NCBI GenBank assembly: GCA_947034895.1
Contig: OX344761.1
Span: 91,959,447-92,023,446 of the forward strand
Length of the DNA stretch: 64,000 bases
From: Rhytidiadelphus loreus
Lineage: Eukaryota > Streptophyta > Bryopsida > Hypnales > Hylocomiaceae
Direction: 5' to 3'
The position numbers and the translations under genes were made by a program. Positions 45,748 to 58,084 of the stretch are shown piece after piece. The stretch's first letter is position 1. The number at the start of each line of letters is the position of its first letter. A model generated the notes under the pieces. The model searched no databases. It saw nothing but the letters and a program-made list of their open reading frames with translations, and was not told where the DNA came from.

Positions 45748-48659
45748 TTGCCCTTCTACAATTAATGTTAATTTGTTGAATTGGCAAAATTTCAAGGTCA
45801 TTGCAAGAAACACCAATACTTAATGTTTATCACACATAGAGTGATGGAGTTGTCCTTAAAGTTTGCGATAACTTTTGAAGCATGACTTGTATGAACTTGA
45901 AATTTTTATTTTTTCTAGTACTACAAAGTACCCTAAATCAATGATCTAGATTTGAAATTTTGTGGGGTGTCCATAGTCCCTACAATAGGAGAGCATATTC
46001 TATCTAAGGGGTATCTAAGAATATATAAATTTATTTCCTCCACGTTTGTGCAGATAGGGCTCTTTTGCACACTTTTGAACATTGAAAATGGTTTCAAGTT
46101 CAATTCTTCTTTTGAAATTTCTTTAGTTTTCACCATATAGTTCGTCTAATGAAATCTCTTTAGTTCTCACCATATGGTTTGTCCAATGAAATCTCTTTAG
46201 TTTTTGTTAAAAAGAAAATGAAACCAAAGTCTTACATCTCGTGTATATTGAAAATTGCCCCCAATAAAAAGAGACTTTCATATATTAATTTAATATATGG
46301 AGTGCAAACATTAAATGTTTATACCATCACAAATTCAACTCTTGCATTGTTGTACTTATTGTGTCAAGTTCAGGAGGTCATTCTTGCAATTCAAAGTGAT
46401 AAGTTAAATATTCTAATGTTTATTAACAATGCCTTAGCATGTAATTAGGGTTTGGGGAGCTTTATAAGAAAATATCCTTGCAAATATGTGATTTTAGTAT
46501 GAGGCCTAAATTTTGACTTTAAAGTGCATTGTTTTAATTTTAAATTTGAGAATCTATCAAAAGACCTTTTGATTGAGATGAGCCAACTTTGAATTTTGAT
46601 ATAATTGACATTTTTCCTCCATTTAGTACCAATTTTGTACTAATATTGTGTACTAACATTTTGTACTAATATATATTATTTTTTAAATGAAAATTGTATG
46701 TAAAAATGATTGTGACTAAATGGTTGTAGATATGGTTGTGACCATATTACGGTTGTGACTAAATGGTTTTCACTTAGTTTACAATCCATGCTTCATTTGT
46801 CCATCATAACTAAATGATAGTAATTTCATTACACTTTTTTAATTGAAATGACATTTTGTACCATCCATAAATGTTAAAATTTTCAGATGTTTTTGAAATT
46901 AGAATTATTGAAGAATTAAGAATTATTCAAAAGAATGCAAAGTGAACTTATATCACACAAGGACATTTCACTTCCCTGGCTATGTGTAAAATGTACCATT
47001 CACCATTGATCTCAAAGAGGACATTATTTAGACAAAATGTTTTCTTCCACAAGGGGGACATTAGAGAAAATTTAGGGCTTCAACATGGCGACCTAAGTCT
47101 TGGACTTGTTCTCAGGGACTTGTTCCCCCAAAAGTTCAATTAAAGTATTATTATTTTTTAGGAAAAAAAATATTTAAAAAATACTAAAAATCAAAATCAA
47201 AAGTGGCATCTCGACTCACATTTTGATTTTAAGTTTTTTAAATATTTTTTCATCTAAAATAAGTATTAATTTTTAATTTAGACTATTGGTCCAACTCTAG
47301 CAGCCTTGTAGAGGCCCCATTCTTTTTATTAATGTTTTGAGGTTATTGAAGAAAGTGAAACCACTTAACCAAATGGTATTTTGCATGTTATTTCTTGGGG
47401 GGGGAGGATTTGGAACTTTTCTTGAATGTTATATGAAGATGTCAACCACCTCAAATCAACTTCATTTGCATATTTCACTTTTTTAGAATGTAGATTTGTT
47501 ATTTCCAAATCTATCTTTATTTGAAGATTCTTGTACACCTAATCAAAATGATTAATAGATTTTGGATGATTGTTGAAATTTAATTGATTTGAAGGTTTTA
47601 GATATTGAAGTTTCACTAATTTGTAGATCTATTATGAAGTAAGTTTCAATATCTCTAATAATTATGTAGATTTTTTAATTTGAATCTACTCTCATTTCAA
47701 AATTCCAATAATTTCAAATTCTATATATTCATGAAGTTTTTTAAGAAAGTCCAAATCTATAGATTTGAAATTCTATAAATTTTTATAATCTCAAGATTCT
47801 AGAAATCTTTGAATTTCATAAATTGAATCCATAATTCAATGACTTAGAACTTACACTCTTATTTAATAATTATAACTATGCAATACTAAGATGAACCTGC
47901 CTATGACAAGCAAACCACCTAATGCAGATATCTAGAAACACCTCCACTATAGTCTTACATCAATCCATTTCAAATTTTAGTTAATAAATGACATTAGGAC
48001 TTGATTAAGGTGGTTAGTGGCCAAAATCAATGCATTGGGAGATGGTCATGGAGTTATTAGAAATTGTCATAGGAACCTTACGCCTTTTTGGTGTGAACTT
48101 CTCAAACAAAGTTACTTTTTTATTTCTTCAATGTGATGGCCACGTTAGGAGATCTTGTATCCATGATAGAAAATGTTATGATTGATTTAGGTGATAAGAT
48201 GGCCATTATGGAAACATTTTTGGCTGATTTAGAGTAGTCTACAGACTCTTTTGAGCTAATTGGGTAGCACACTTCGAAAATTGATAAGGTATTCATATTT
48301 TGTCTTAAAAAAAATTTCAGTTGATGCCATCATTCCTCACATTCGTCTTTGCATAAAAAAAAACTGAATTTTTTGGCAAATTGCAACACATCAGACCAGT
48401 TATTCTACCTATCATAAGACGGTTAATCTTACATGGTGTCTTTCACAATGGATATGACACAATTTCTTCAATCTTTTGAAATCTTTCTAAGATTTTGGGT
48501 GGAAACAAATGTAATGTAAGATGTGTCAATGTGTTCTAAACATTAGAAGAATTTTGGGCAGTCAAAAAGACCTCTAGAATGGCCTTAATTGGGGACCTTA
48601 ATTGGATTTTAAATGTGTACTTGTCATGGAACAAATGATAATCTTGCCCTATTTCCACC

Positions 48660-49060
48660 CATTTCTTACATCATGATGTTTATAAAATTGCATGCCTTTT
48701 ATTGGACAATGGGACATTAGATACTTCTTGTCATTCAAATCCTAAGTACATTCATTGAAGAAATACCTTATATAGAAAAGGACAATTTTTGTGCAACTAA
48801 GTACTAATGGCTCGTGATGTTTCCACTGACAATGAAATGCCTCTTATTGGACAATGAGACATTAGGTACTTTCTTGACATTTGAGTCTTTAGTACTATGA
48901 ATGAATTCTTTATTTTTAAAAGATCATGGATATTTGATGCTCATGATGTTTGCACAATAAAATGCCTCTTATTGGACAATAAAACATTAGGTACTTTTTG
49001 TCATTCAAGTCCTTGGTAGTATATTAAGTGAATTCTTTATTTTGACAAGTTCATGGGTAC
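48660..49060. repeat. About 125-145-bp diverged tandem repeat, three units
   Basis: The block ATTGGACAAT-G-GACATTAGATAC...TGTCATTCAAATCC recurs with starts near 48701, 48846 and 48971, with clear divergence. Confidence 0.8.
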
Positions 49061-50483
49061 TTGATGAAATTCATACAAGATAGCAATACAATTATGTACA
49101 TATTTGTGTACTTAGGCTATCAACTCTAGCCTTCAATAAATAGCTTTGCATGCCAATTCTTGAGGGGCTCTTTGAGGGTTCAAAATTTTTCCAATGATTC
49201 TACCAATTTGCATTCTAATATGGGAGAATATTTGGAAAGAATTCATTGAGAGAAGAAATCACAAAAGGAATTGTAACTTCCTTGTTAGTCACAAGCTAAG
49301 AGAAAAGCATGAATTCCCCCACTTTCTTATTATTTAGAAGGGGGAATTGGTATGACTTACTTGTGTTTGATACAAAATGCATTTAAGAAAATTGAAATAT
49401 TTGCTACAAATGTATATTATAGTGAAGAACATAATGCCATTCTCCCTCTATTTGTCTTTGAGCCATTGAGTTGATGTGTTGTGTATATGACCTTTGCAAA
49501 AGAATTTCTAGAGCATGTAATACAAACCTTCCCTCAATAACACCTTCAATCATCATCCTTGTTATCTTTATGACCTTTCTTATTTATGTACCCATACACA
49601 ATATTTTCATTCATTTTGTTGAACCTTCTAGGTACTTCTCTAGAGCTTCATATATGCCATTTTATGATTAATTGATTTTTCACAATTCTTGGCCATCACT
49701 CTATCAATCATGTTGTGTAGATGAAATAGCGCTATTCTAGTTATGAAGGACGTTGTACAAGGATAAAATAGGATTTTAATCAAAAGAGGCAATCCATTAC
49801 TAAAAAAAATTATTGCCTAGTAGTAAGGTAAAATAGCCCATTGTGGTTAGAATTAGAAGTTTGACCACATGTGCTTGCTAAAATTTTTCAATTTTTTTCT
49901 CCCTGTAGCACAAGTGTGAGAAAAAGTGAGAACAATTGAAATTATGTTTTTTTGACAAAGTATGAATTTGCTATAAAATTTTGAAGTGTTCAATGCATTA
50001 TGACCCAAAAGTGTCTGTAGATTGTCTACCTTAGAAGGAACAAAATCTGAATCCATCATGCTCAAGTTGTTCACCTAATCCGTCAAAGTCCTTTCTAACA
50101 TGGAAGGCCTAAAAGTTCAATTCTCACAATGAATTTTCATTGAAAAATTGGAAGTACCTAATGCGGTTACTAGCTACTTCATTACTGTCATGTAAGACAT
50201 GCATTGAAGCCACAATTTGAAAATACTGAAAAAAACATAATGGGGTCATTTGGTAGGTGACCACTATTGGTAGTTTGACCACAATGAGTTGATTTACCTT
50301 ACTCTCAAATCCTTATAACTCAAGTATTATTTTCAAGCCTATATGTGTTTCCAGTTTAATTTTGGAAGTAGGAGGTATTTTGTAAATGATGAGAAACACA
50401 TTTTGATGATTTCTCTAGCATTCACTAGTATGTTATATATTGGCTTTTAAGGGAAAAAAAATTCTCAATGTACATTCATATGA

Positions 50484-50615
50484 AAAATTCATATGAATTC
50501 AAAGAATTGTTATGAAGTTCTATGTACATTCTTAGTTCTATGTACATCTCATGTGAAGGCAAACTATGAATGTACATTCTTCCAAAAGAATTCATATGAA
50601 TTCAAAGAATTGTTA
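50484..50615. repeat. Short direct repeat around ATTCATATGAATTCAAAGAA
   Basis: ATTCATATGAATTCAAAGAA followed by TTGTTATG occurs near 50484 and again near 50586, with other short duplicated words (CTATGTACAT, ATGTACATTC) between. Confidence 0.8.
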
Positions 50616-53340
50616 TGGAGTCCTTCTAGGCCCAACTACCCAAGTGCTATACCGGCATAATACATTGGCCTTCAAAGACATGCAAAACTTTGGGAAGTAC
50701 AATATTTTTAGCAATCTAATAAATAAAGGGAATTTGCAAGAAACACTTGTACTATTTCTTTTCACTTGTTGCACAACAATAATTTTTTTGCTTGTTTTTT
50801 GGGCTATAACTTCTACTTTATGTCTTTGAAGGGTTCCAAATTCATAAAATAAAGTAGATAAGACCATTGTACACATTATATAGTTTTTTCACATTTATGA
50901 ATATATTTTACTGATTTTCAAATACTCTTGATTGGATGTCAATGTGCCACCTTAACAACCATTTTAGAGGTTTTTAGTATTGTTATGTACCCCAAAATAC
51001 AAATGAAAAGCTAAAAATTGGAATTGTAAAAGTAGTTTTTTTCCATCTTGCACATGTATTCAAAGTGTATTCTTTGTATCAACACATGGATTGCAGATTT
51101 CTTTTCTTTATCAAAGATGTAACTAATTGATTAAAAGCCCAAGTAGGCTGAAAATAATGGTCATACTTTATTTCATTATTTTGAATTTTTTTTCTATTTT
51201 CTATCAATGAAATCATGAGAATATCAATTATCTTGAAGTTTTCAATTTTGTGCATAACGCTAAGAGAATTTTTTGTAGGCCTAAACTTTTTGGAAGTAAA
51301 TTATTTTTAGAGTTATATTAATTTTCAATGTTTTTCTTGATTAAAGAAAAACTAATTCCATAGGTTCTTCTCCCTTAGTTAGTACAATTATAGACAAATT
51401 GCAACAAATAGAGCAAGAATTTCTTGCAATCACCCTAATTTTCCATATTTTTCTTACTTTTTGAAAATTATTTTCTAAAAGTCCATAGAAATCCTAGTGC
51501 AACATCAAAATCTAACAAAATTGAAAGGTGTATGTAAAATGTATACATAGGGCATTTATATGGTACCGTGCACTAGTTTTTATGTTGCAAATTGATGCAC
51601 CGTGCTTCATTGTTTTCTTAATGTTTTCACATCTTCAAAACATCATCCATTAAATTGTGACTTAATATAATGAAAAAAATTATACAAATAGACCATCTCA
51701 TCAAATCCTAGAGAAATATTTAAATTTGAAATAATATCTAGTAGTTTAAATGCCTCCTTTAATTAATGACAAGTGCATTGTTACACTACCTCCACACACT
51801 CCAAAATTCATCAAATGCCAAAGAAAAAGAGGTTGTGAGTGAAACTTTGAATTCTAAATTTTTCTAATAGACAAATATTTAAAATGAACTCATCAAAATA
51901 TTGGAAATTTTTAAACCTCAAAAAATTGTCCTTGTTTGGTCAAAATATCATTAAATAAAAGGTCTGAAAATTCTATTAATATCTTCAAGATAATTTGTTT
52001 TGTCAGATTAAAAATTCATTTTTTTCTTTATTTATTCATAAGTCTAATATTTGGTCTTTTGATATTATTTGTAATAATACAATACTCAATATTTTCTAAA
52101 TGGTTTAAAAATCAAAGTTTTGTCAAAATCAATAAGAGCGCACATTGAGTATGCAAGTGTGCACGAACTCAAGGTCTTGTCTAAGAATTAAGGTAGGAAA
52201 TCCATGAAGTGCCCATCTAACCCCTAAAGGACCAAGGCCTTTTTTTCATCAAAAAGACTCAAAGTTGTCATTTCTATTGCAAAGTGAAATTTTTCTTTAA
52301 AGCATTTGTTTTTTCCCCATAATTAACCATAGGATCGTACACTAAATTAGTATAAAATTATGTGGAAAAATTCTAAGAAACTTTGACTATATAATTGCAA
52401 GATATTTGCATTTAAAGTGAAGAAAACCTTTATTTTGCACCTTTCTTGACTAGATTTTAAGGCTTGAAATCTTTTAACTTAAAATTCCTTCACTATAGCA
52501 ATTCATTTTTTGAATTTAAGAAACTTTATGTTGAAAAATTAAATTTGAAATTTAGCAAGAAGAATTCAGAAAACACACATTCAATTTTCATTCTTAGAAA
52601 AATTGTTAAATGGAAGTGGGTACAAGATAGAAGGAAAAATTTAATTGTTAATAATTTTAAAATAGAATTGAAGCACAAAAATCCCAACGGTAAGATTATT
52701 TTAGCAAGCAAACTAAATCCTTTGGACCTTTTGTTTTCTTAAACTTGTGAAAAATTAAGTTCAAAATGAATCCAACAAGTTAATTTTTTTGAAGATGCTC
52801 TCATTGGTCAAAAAACAAGACTCTCTATAATTTTCTCATCACTAGTCCAAATAGAATGAATCGAATCTTTCCATATAAACCAAATTATTTTCTATGAAAA
52901 GCAAACAAAATTTAAAATTATTTTATGTTTTTATGATATTTTGGTAATGCCCAACAACCTCATTCTAAGCTTACTTAGGGTGGCATAATTTCTGTTCCCA
53001 AGCATAGATTGAAATAAAAATTGTATCCTAAGAAAGTTAATGTGATCTTTTATCTTCAAAAAATGACTCAACAAATCATGTCAAAAATTGGGATTATTAG
53101 ATACTAAGAAAATCATGATTTCAAATAGATGAGCAACTATACTATAGTGGAGGCCACTTATGTGCCTCAATTCTACCCTAATGCTTGCTTGAACCTAGAA
53201 ATGTGTCCCAAGGATACACCTGTACCTTGTAGGATTCATTTATATGTGGGACATATTATTGTAAATATACTATCTTTTTTATTTTGCTACACAAGTTTGT
53301 TAATTATATAAAGTTTCTTTAAATAAATGAATAAGAAGTC

Positions 53341-53560
53341 ACAAATTTACCTTCATTTTCTTTACACTTAATTTACAATATTTTATAAATAACTTCTTTG
53401 GATTCATTCTCTTTAGTTTTCTTTTGGTAAGTGTCAATACATCTTCCAATACTTCATAGGTACCTGGCACACTAATTGGTTCCATGATTTTCTTCTTTGG
53501 ACGGAATTCATCCCCATCTAGGTGGTGATTTGGGAGGCACGAGCCAGGGCTTGAAAATAA
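53341..53560 (-). pseudogene. Paralogue of the 2101-2334 coding-like fragment
   Basis: On the minus strand this copy reads DGDEFRPKKKIMEPISVPGT, then YEVLEDVLTLTKRKLKR, then KKLFIKYCKLSVKK, with the same frame as the left copy. The excess of replacement over silent differences between copies indicates neutral decay. Confidence 0.35.
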
Positions 53561-54509
53561 TACGGCTAGTCACTTTAACTATCGGCTTGTGAAGGTATAA
53601 CTCTTAGGCTTTTTACAATTACAAATGGTCTTTGGAGCCAAGCTAGAATTCATAAGCCTTTTTGAACCCTAAAGGCTTTGACCTACATAATTATAATGAC
53701 TTTTTCAAATTTAAAAGTTCCTTATTTTGCAACTTTAAATAAATAAAAATATAAGATCTTTTCTGGAACATCCCTACTAGAGGGCATTATTCTAATCATC
53801 ACCTATCATGTAGTTTCATTTTTTAGAAAAAATTCCTTTCCTAAAAAGACTAGGAACTTTTTGACAAGGAAATCAACAATTTTCTTCAAGACAAGATGGG
53901 TATCAAGGTATCCACTTGCTTTGTAAAGTAATTTAGACTACTTTGTATATGTCTCTTTTGCACAGACTACATATTTTTGAAGCACTATCCATAGTCCCAA
54001 AGTTCCTAAACTTCTCAAAAAAAATAATAAAGGTGTGGAAGAAGTGGAATTGCTAAGTCGTTTTAGATGCTCCAAGAGGTTGTGGTCCTCACCTGTGCCC
54101 ATCCCAAAAACATAACAAAGAATGTAATATTAGTGAGGATGCAACGGGTGTCTTCAGACCACAACACTTGTTATCGCTTTCACAAGTTGCAAAAAAATAA
54201 ACAAAGCAAAAAAATCCACAAAACAAGCAATCTACAGTCAAAATATCTCTCTGAACTTGGTTGAAGCTTGCCCGCTGTGACTGAGCCATGATGTATCCGA
54301 AAATCAATTTAGGAAGCCAGAAAAGAAACGGGTGTAGAGCTACAGTGTAGACAACCAACTTTATATTGTATACCAGTGTGAAAGAAAACATACGAGTAAG
54401 GAACTCCAAAGCTTTGTATAAAAGCAAGTTTTACAGGAGTTTTATGTTGGTCGGATTGTCAGTCAATCAATGGCTAGGAATGGGCACTAAAAGTTCAAAA
54501 AAATGAATG

Positions 54510-54655
54510 AATTAAAAAAACCCGTGGGAAATCACCCAGTTAGGCCGGTGATCATGTGAGATCAGTATTTAGCCACTATATTAAGCAGGCACGGGAATCG
54601 ATCCTTTCAATCAGCCCTGCTGGTATGTCCGTTAGTCTAATGAGCTATTCACCTA
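54510..54655 (-). mobile_element. tRNA-derived SINE-like copy
   Basis: On the minus strand, TAGCTCATTAGACTAACGG resembles a tRNA A-box region and, about 35 bp on, GGATCGATTCCCG resembles a B box (GGTTCGANTCC). A tRNA-unrelated body follows (CACATGATCACCGGCC) and the copy ends in CCCACGGG plus a T run. This layout fits a plant tRNA-derived SINE with a T-rich tail. I could not identify flanking duplications. Confidence 0.5.
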
Positions 54656-54907
54656 ATCAGAACTCCATCCTTTGATTTTCCTGGCCATTTAAATGTCTGC
54701 ACTGCTGGCAGAAATATTCTTTTGGTCAGTTATACATAGTGTTCAGTACATACCTTGTGTGTGTATGCTGAGGGTCTAAGTCATTTTAAGCTATTTCAAG
54801 CATTTGATATGTTTTTCTAATATCCATATTTCTTTATGAAAAAATGATAATATGAAAATATCAGAGAATTACATCTTCTTGATTCCCATACTTGGATATG
54901 GAATCTT

Positions 54908-54957
54908 AAAAAATAAAAAATAAAAAATAAAAAATAAAAAATAAAAAAATATACATA
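54908..54957. repeat. 7-bp microsatellite (TAAAAAA)n
   Basis: About six tandem units of TAAAAAA. Confidence 0.95.
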
Positions 54958-57243
54958 TGCATTTTTTTAAGTCTCTAAGTCAAGAAAAAATCTAGATTTT
55001 ATTGTAAGAAACTGAAATTTGAATTTTTGAATAAAAATAAAGAATATTGATATTAATTGCCAAATATGCTTTAAAAACATCGAATTTGTTTCATCTTAAA
55101 CGTTACAGTGCAAAATATTATGGTGCAACTCAATTTACAACTTCATTCTAAAATTAGAAAATTAGCACTCCATGAATACAAGCCTAAAGTTGAAATTGCA
55201 ATAAAATATTGAATTTTAGGAATTTTTCAAGATTTCAAGTTGGAGTATCCTACCTTTACGAACTTTGAAGCATGTCTCTAATTTTACGTATTTGCAAACC
55301 AATATCCAAAAAACAATGAAAATTTCATTTAAAGGTCTCTAGTTCATCATGAAAAAGAAGAAGTTATAATTAGAACTTTTCCAGTAATTAACCTCTAATT
55401 GACAAAAGAGACTACTTGGGGCCAGGGTTGTTCGCTGCGACAGCACGACACCGCGACAGACAGACGTCGCGCGTCGTCTAGTAGAGCTCGCGCGACGTCA
55501 TGAAAAGTCAAATTTACCTTTGACTTTTTATAAAATTACCCCCCTCCAGCTGGATGCCATGTGGCATCTACATGGCAAACTCAAGGGGCGCATACGGGTA
55601 CTAGGCGACTGCATGTAGGGGCGACTGGAGGTAGGGGCGAGTGGAGGTAGGGGCGACCTCTTGTAGGAGTGATTTGTAGTGCAATTCAAAACTGCCACTT
55701 CTGTTGCAGTCATCCAAGAAAATAGAAAAAATATTTTTTGGAGAATCTAACCGTTAGATCTTGTACTTAAGTTGTCTAAGATCATGTGGTAAAAATTTCA
55801 TAAAGTTTGGCCATATAGATTGGAAGATATTAGCATTCAAAGTTGAAAAAAAAAATTGAACTTTGGCTTGCAATTTCAGATGACTTTGACCACCATTTGT
55901 GGAAAAAAATTGCACTATAAACTCTAAATTTTAAAAAATTATGTTGAAAAATTGAATTGAAAGTTTAAGCAAAAAATTTCAATAGAAACACACTTGATTT
56001 TCATTCTTTAAGAAATTGTTGAATAGAAGTTGGTCTATGATTGAATGAAAAACTAAATTGTTAATAGCTCTAAGTTGGAATTGAAACACAATAAGCACAA
56101 TGGTGAGATTGTTCTAGTAGACAAACTTAACTATATTAAACAATTTTCAAAAAAGTTGTATAAATTGCATTCAAAAATATATCATATAAGATGTTTTTTC
56201 AAAAAATTGTTTAGATTGTCTAAAAGACAAGATTGTCCATAATTTTTTCATTGCTAGTCCAAATGGAATGAATCAAAGCTTCACATGTAGACAAAAATAT
56301 AATATTTGAGGGAAAAAAATTTAATATTAATTGACTTATTGTAATTTTTTTGTTGCTTGCTGACCTCTATTTTTAGCTTAGGGTGGCATAAATTTTGCTT
56401 TTGGACACCAATTGAAGAAAAATTTATATTCTTACAAAGATGATGTACTCTTCTATCCTCCAAAAAAGTTCAAAAAATGAAAATGAAAATTGAGACTATA
56501 TGCACCTACTTGAACTCTTTAAAGTCTTTCAAAAGGACTCAAGTTGGTCCTTTAGGGGTTAAAACTCAACTTTATTTTTGTACACTTTTACACACATTAG
56601 TTTAGAAGCAAATAAATTAAAATACATTGTTTGGAAAAAATTACAAAATATTTGCACAAAAGAATTCAAATTCAAGATTCAATACATAGACCTTGGCACC
56701 TAGCGTTTTGAATATTTAATATTTTTTCTAAAAAGCACATCATATAAAAAGTGGTTAATATATTTATTTTCCTTTTCAAAATTTAGAAGCATGAAATGTG
56801 ACCTATGTTTTTATTTGTACTAACATAATAACAACATACCCTATTACAAAACATCAATGCGATAAACAACTTCAGGGGCTTTATCAACCATGAGTAGCTT
56901 TACCACCTATCTACATATTAGTTGCTTCTTTGAATCAGGTTCAATGACTATACCCAACTTCCTCACAAAGTACCTCATTACTAATGTGTTTTCAAATATT
57001 CCATTGTCATATTTGAGTAGTTGCGTGGATTAGTGTCTCTATAGTAGCACCTGCGGCCTTACTATAGGTAACTAAAATCAAAAGAGTCCTTTTATTAATG
57101 ACCACATCGTCAAATATTTGTTTCTACTAAGAATCTCTCATTAAAAAGCGTATAATCTCTGTCCTCACTTGTTGGTGACCAACTTTGAATTAGAAGCACA
57201 TGTCATTATGTCACCATATGCTTAGTGATGTCAATTTTAGTTG

Positions 57244-57720
57244 CCCCTAGAAACCCCCAAACGGCCCAAATTTGCCAATTTTTGGACAAAAGGAGGGCCA
57301 TTCTTTCCACCTCCACCCGCGCTCGCCCCTTACCCGAGGTCGCCCTTCAGCACTCGCCCTGACTCGCGTTCTCCTCCATGAGAGGTCGCCCAAGACCCGA
57401 AGTCGCCCCTAGAACCCCCCAAATGGCCCAAATTTGCCAATTTTTGGACAAAAGGAGGGCCATTCTTTCCACCTCCACCCGCGGTCGCTCCTTACCCGAG
57501 GTCGCCCTTAAGCACTCGCCCTGACCCGCATTCTCCTCCATGAGAGGTCGCCCAAGACCCGAAGTCGCCCCTAGAACCCCCCAAATGGCCCAAATTTGCC
57601 AATTTTTGGACAAAAGGAAGGCCATTCTTTCCACCTCCACCCGCGGTCGCCCCTTACCCGAGGTCGCCCTTAAGCACTCGCCCTGACCCGCGTTCTCCTC
57701 CATGAGAGGTCCCCCAAGAC
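57244..57720. repeat. 162-bp GC-rich tandem repeat, about three units
   Basis: Units begin near 57244, 57405 and 57567 with GCCCCTAGAA and contain CCCACCTCCACCCGC and CGAGGTCGCCC. The period is a multiple of three, so an open minus-strand frame of 125 codons runs through it; this is a by-product of the repeat. Confidence 0.95.
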
Positions 57721-58084
57721 TCAAAGTTACTTGAAAAACTCATTGGATTGCAATTTCTGGGTGATGAAAGTAGAAATTGACAACTTCATTATAGTCAATT
57801 ACTTTTGTTTTAGTTTGCTAGGTACATTAGTGGACGTACCTTGTTAGGTGAGCTAAGTAAATGGACCTTGATGAGATCAGATTTCATAGCTTTGACACCT
57901 AATCTCATTTATTAGAAATGAAAGCTTTTCTAAAAATCTAGTTGCTTTGGATTTTCTATAGTACTACTTGTATTTGATAATATCTTGTTTGATCTATTAA
58001 TTAGCTCTAGTATATAAATTTTATGGCAAGATCTCATCTTCTATTGAACACTCAAGTTTTGCAAATATGCAATTTTGTTAAATA

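Larger units (their letters stand above)
45751..51228. other. AT-rich spacer without recognisable genes
   Basis: I find only short open frames with AT-driven composition. Visible structures are the diverged repeats listed separately and an imperfect inverted repeat at about 47140-47270. The stretch has no counterpart elsewhere in the window. Confidence 0.55.
53746..54965. other. Copy-specific block, inverted relative of 2511-4430
   Basis: It replaces the left-copy block between the same flanks. About 54080-54180 matches the reverse complement of 3828-3940. A minus-strand frame (54089-54427) is open but I cannot assign it. A SINE-like copy lies inside. Confidence 0.5.

Noticed and set aside
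54089..54427. 112-codon minus-strand frame with hydrophobic segments
   Set aside because: The similar block in the other duplicate (about 3828-3940) is frameshifted and stop-broken; it looks like repeat sequence that happens to be open.
57347..57724. 125-codon minus-strand frame with repeated VERMALLLSKNWQIWAIWG
   Set aside because: It follows directly from a 162-bp tandem repeat whose period is divisible by three; it has no homology and no supporting context.
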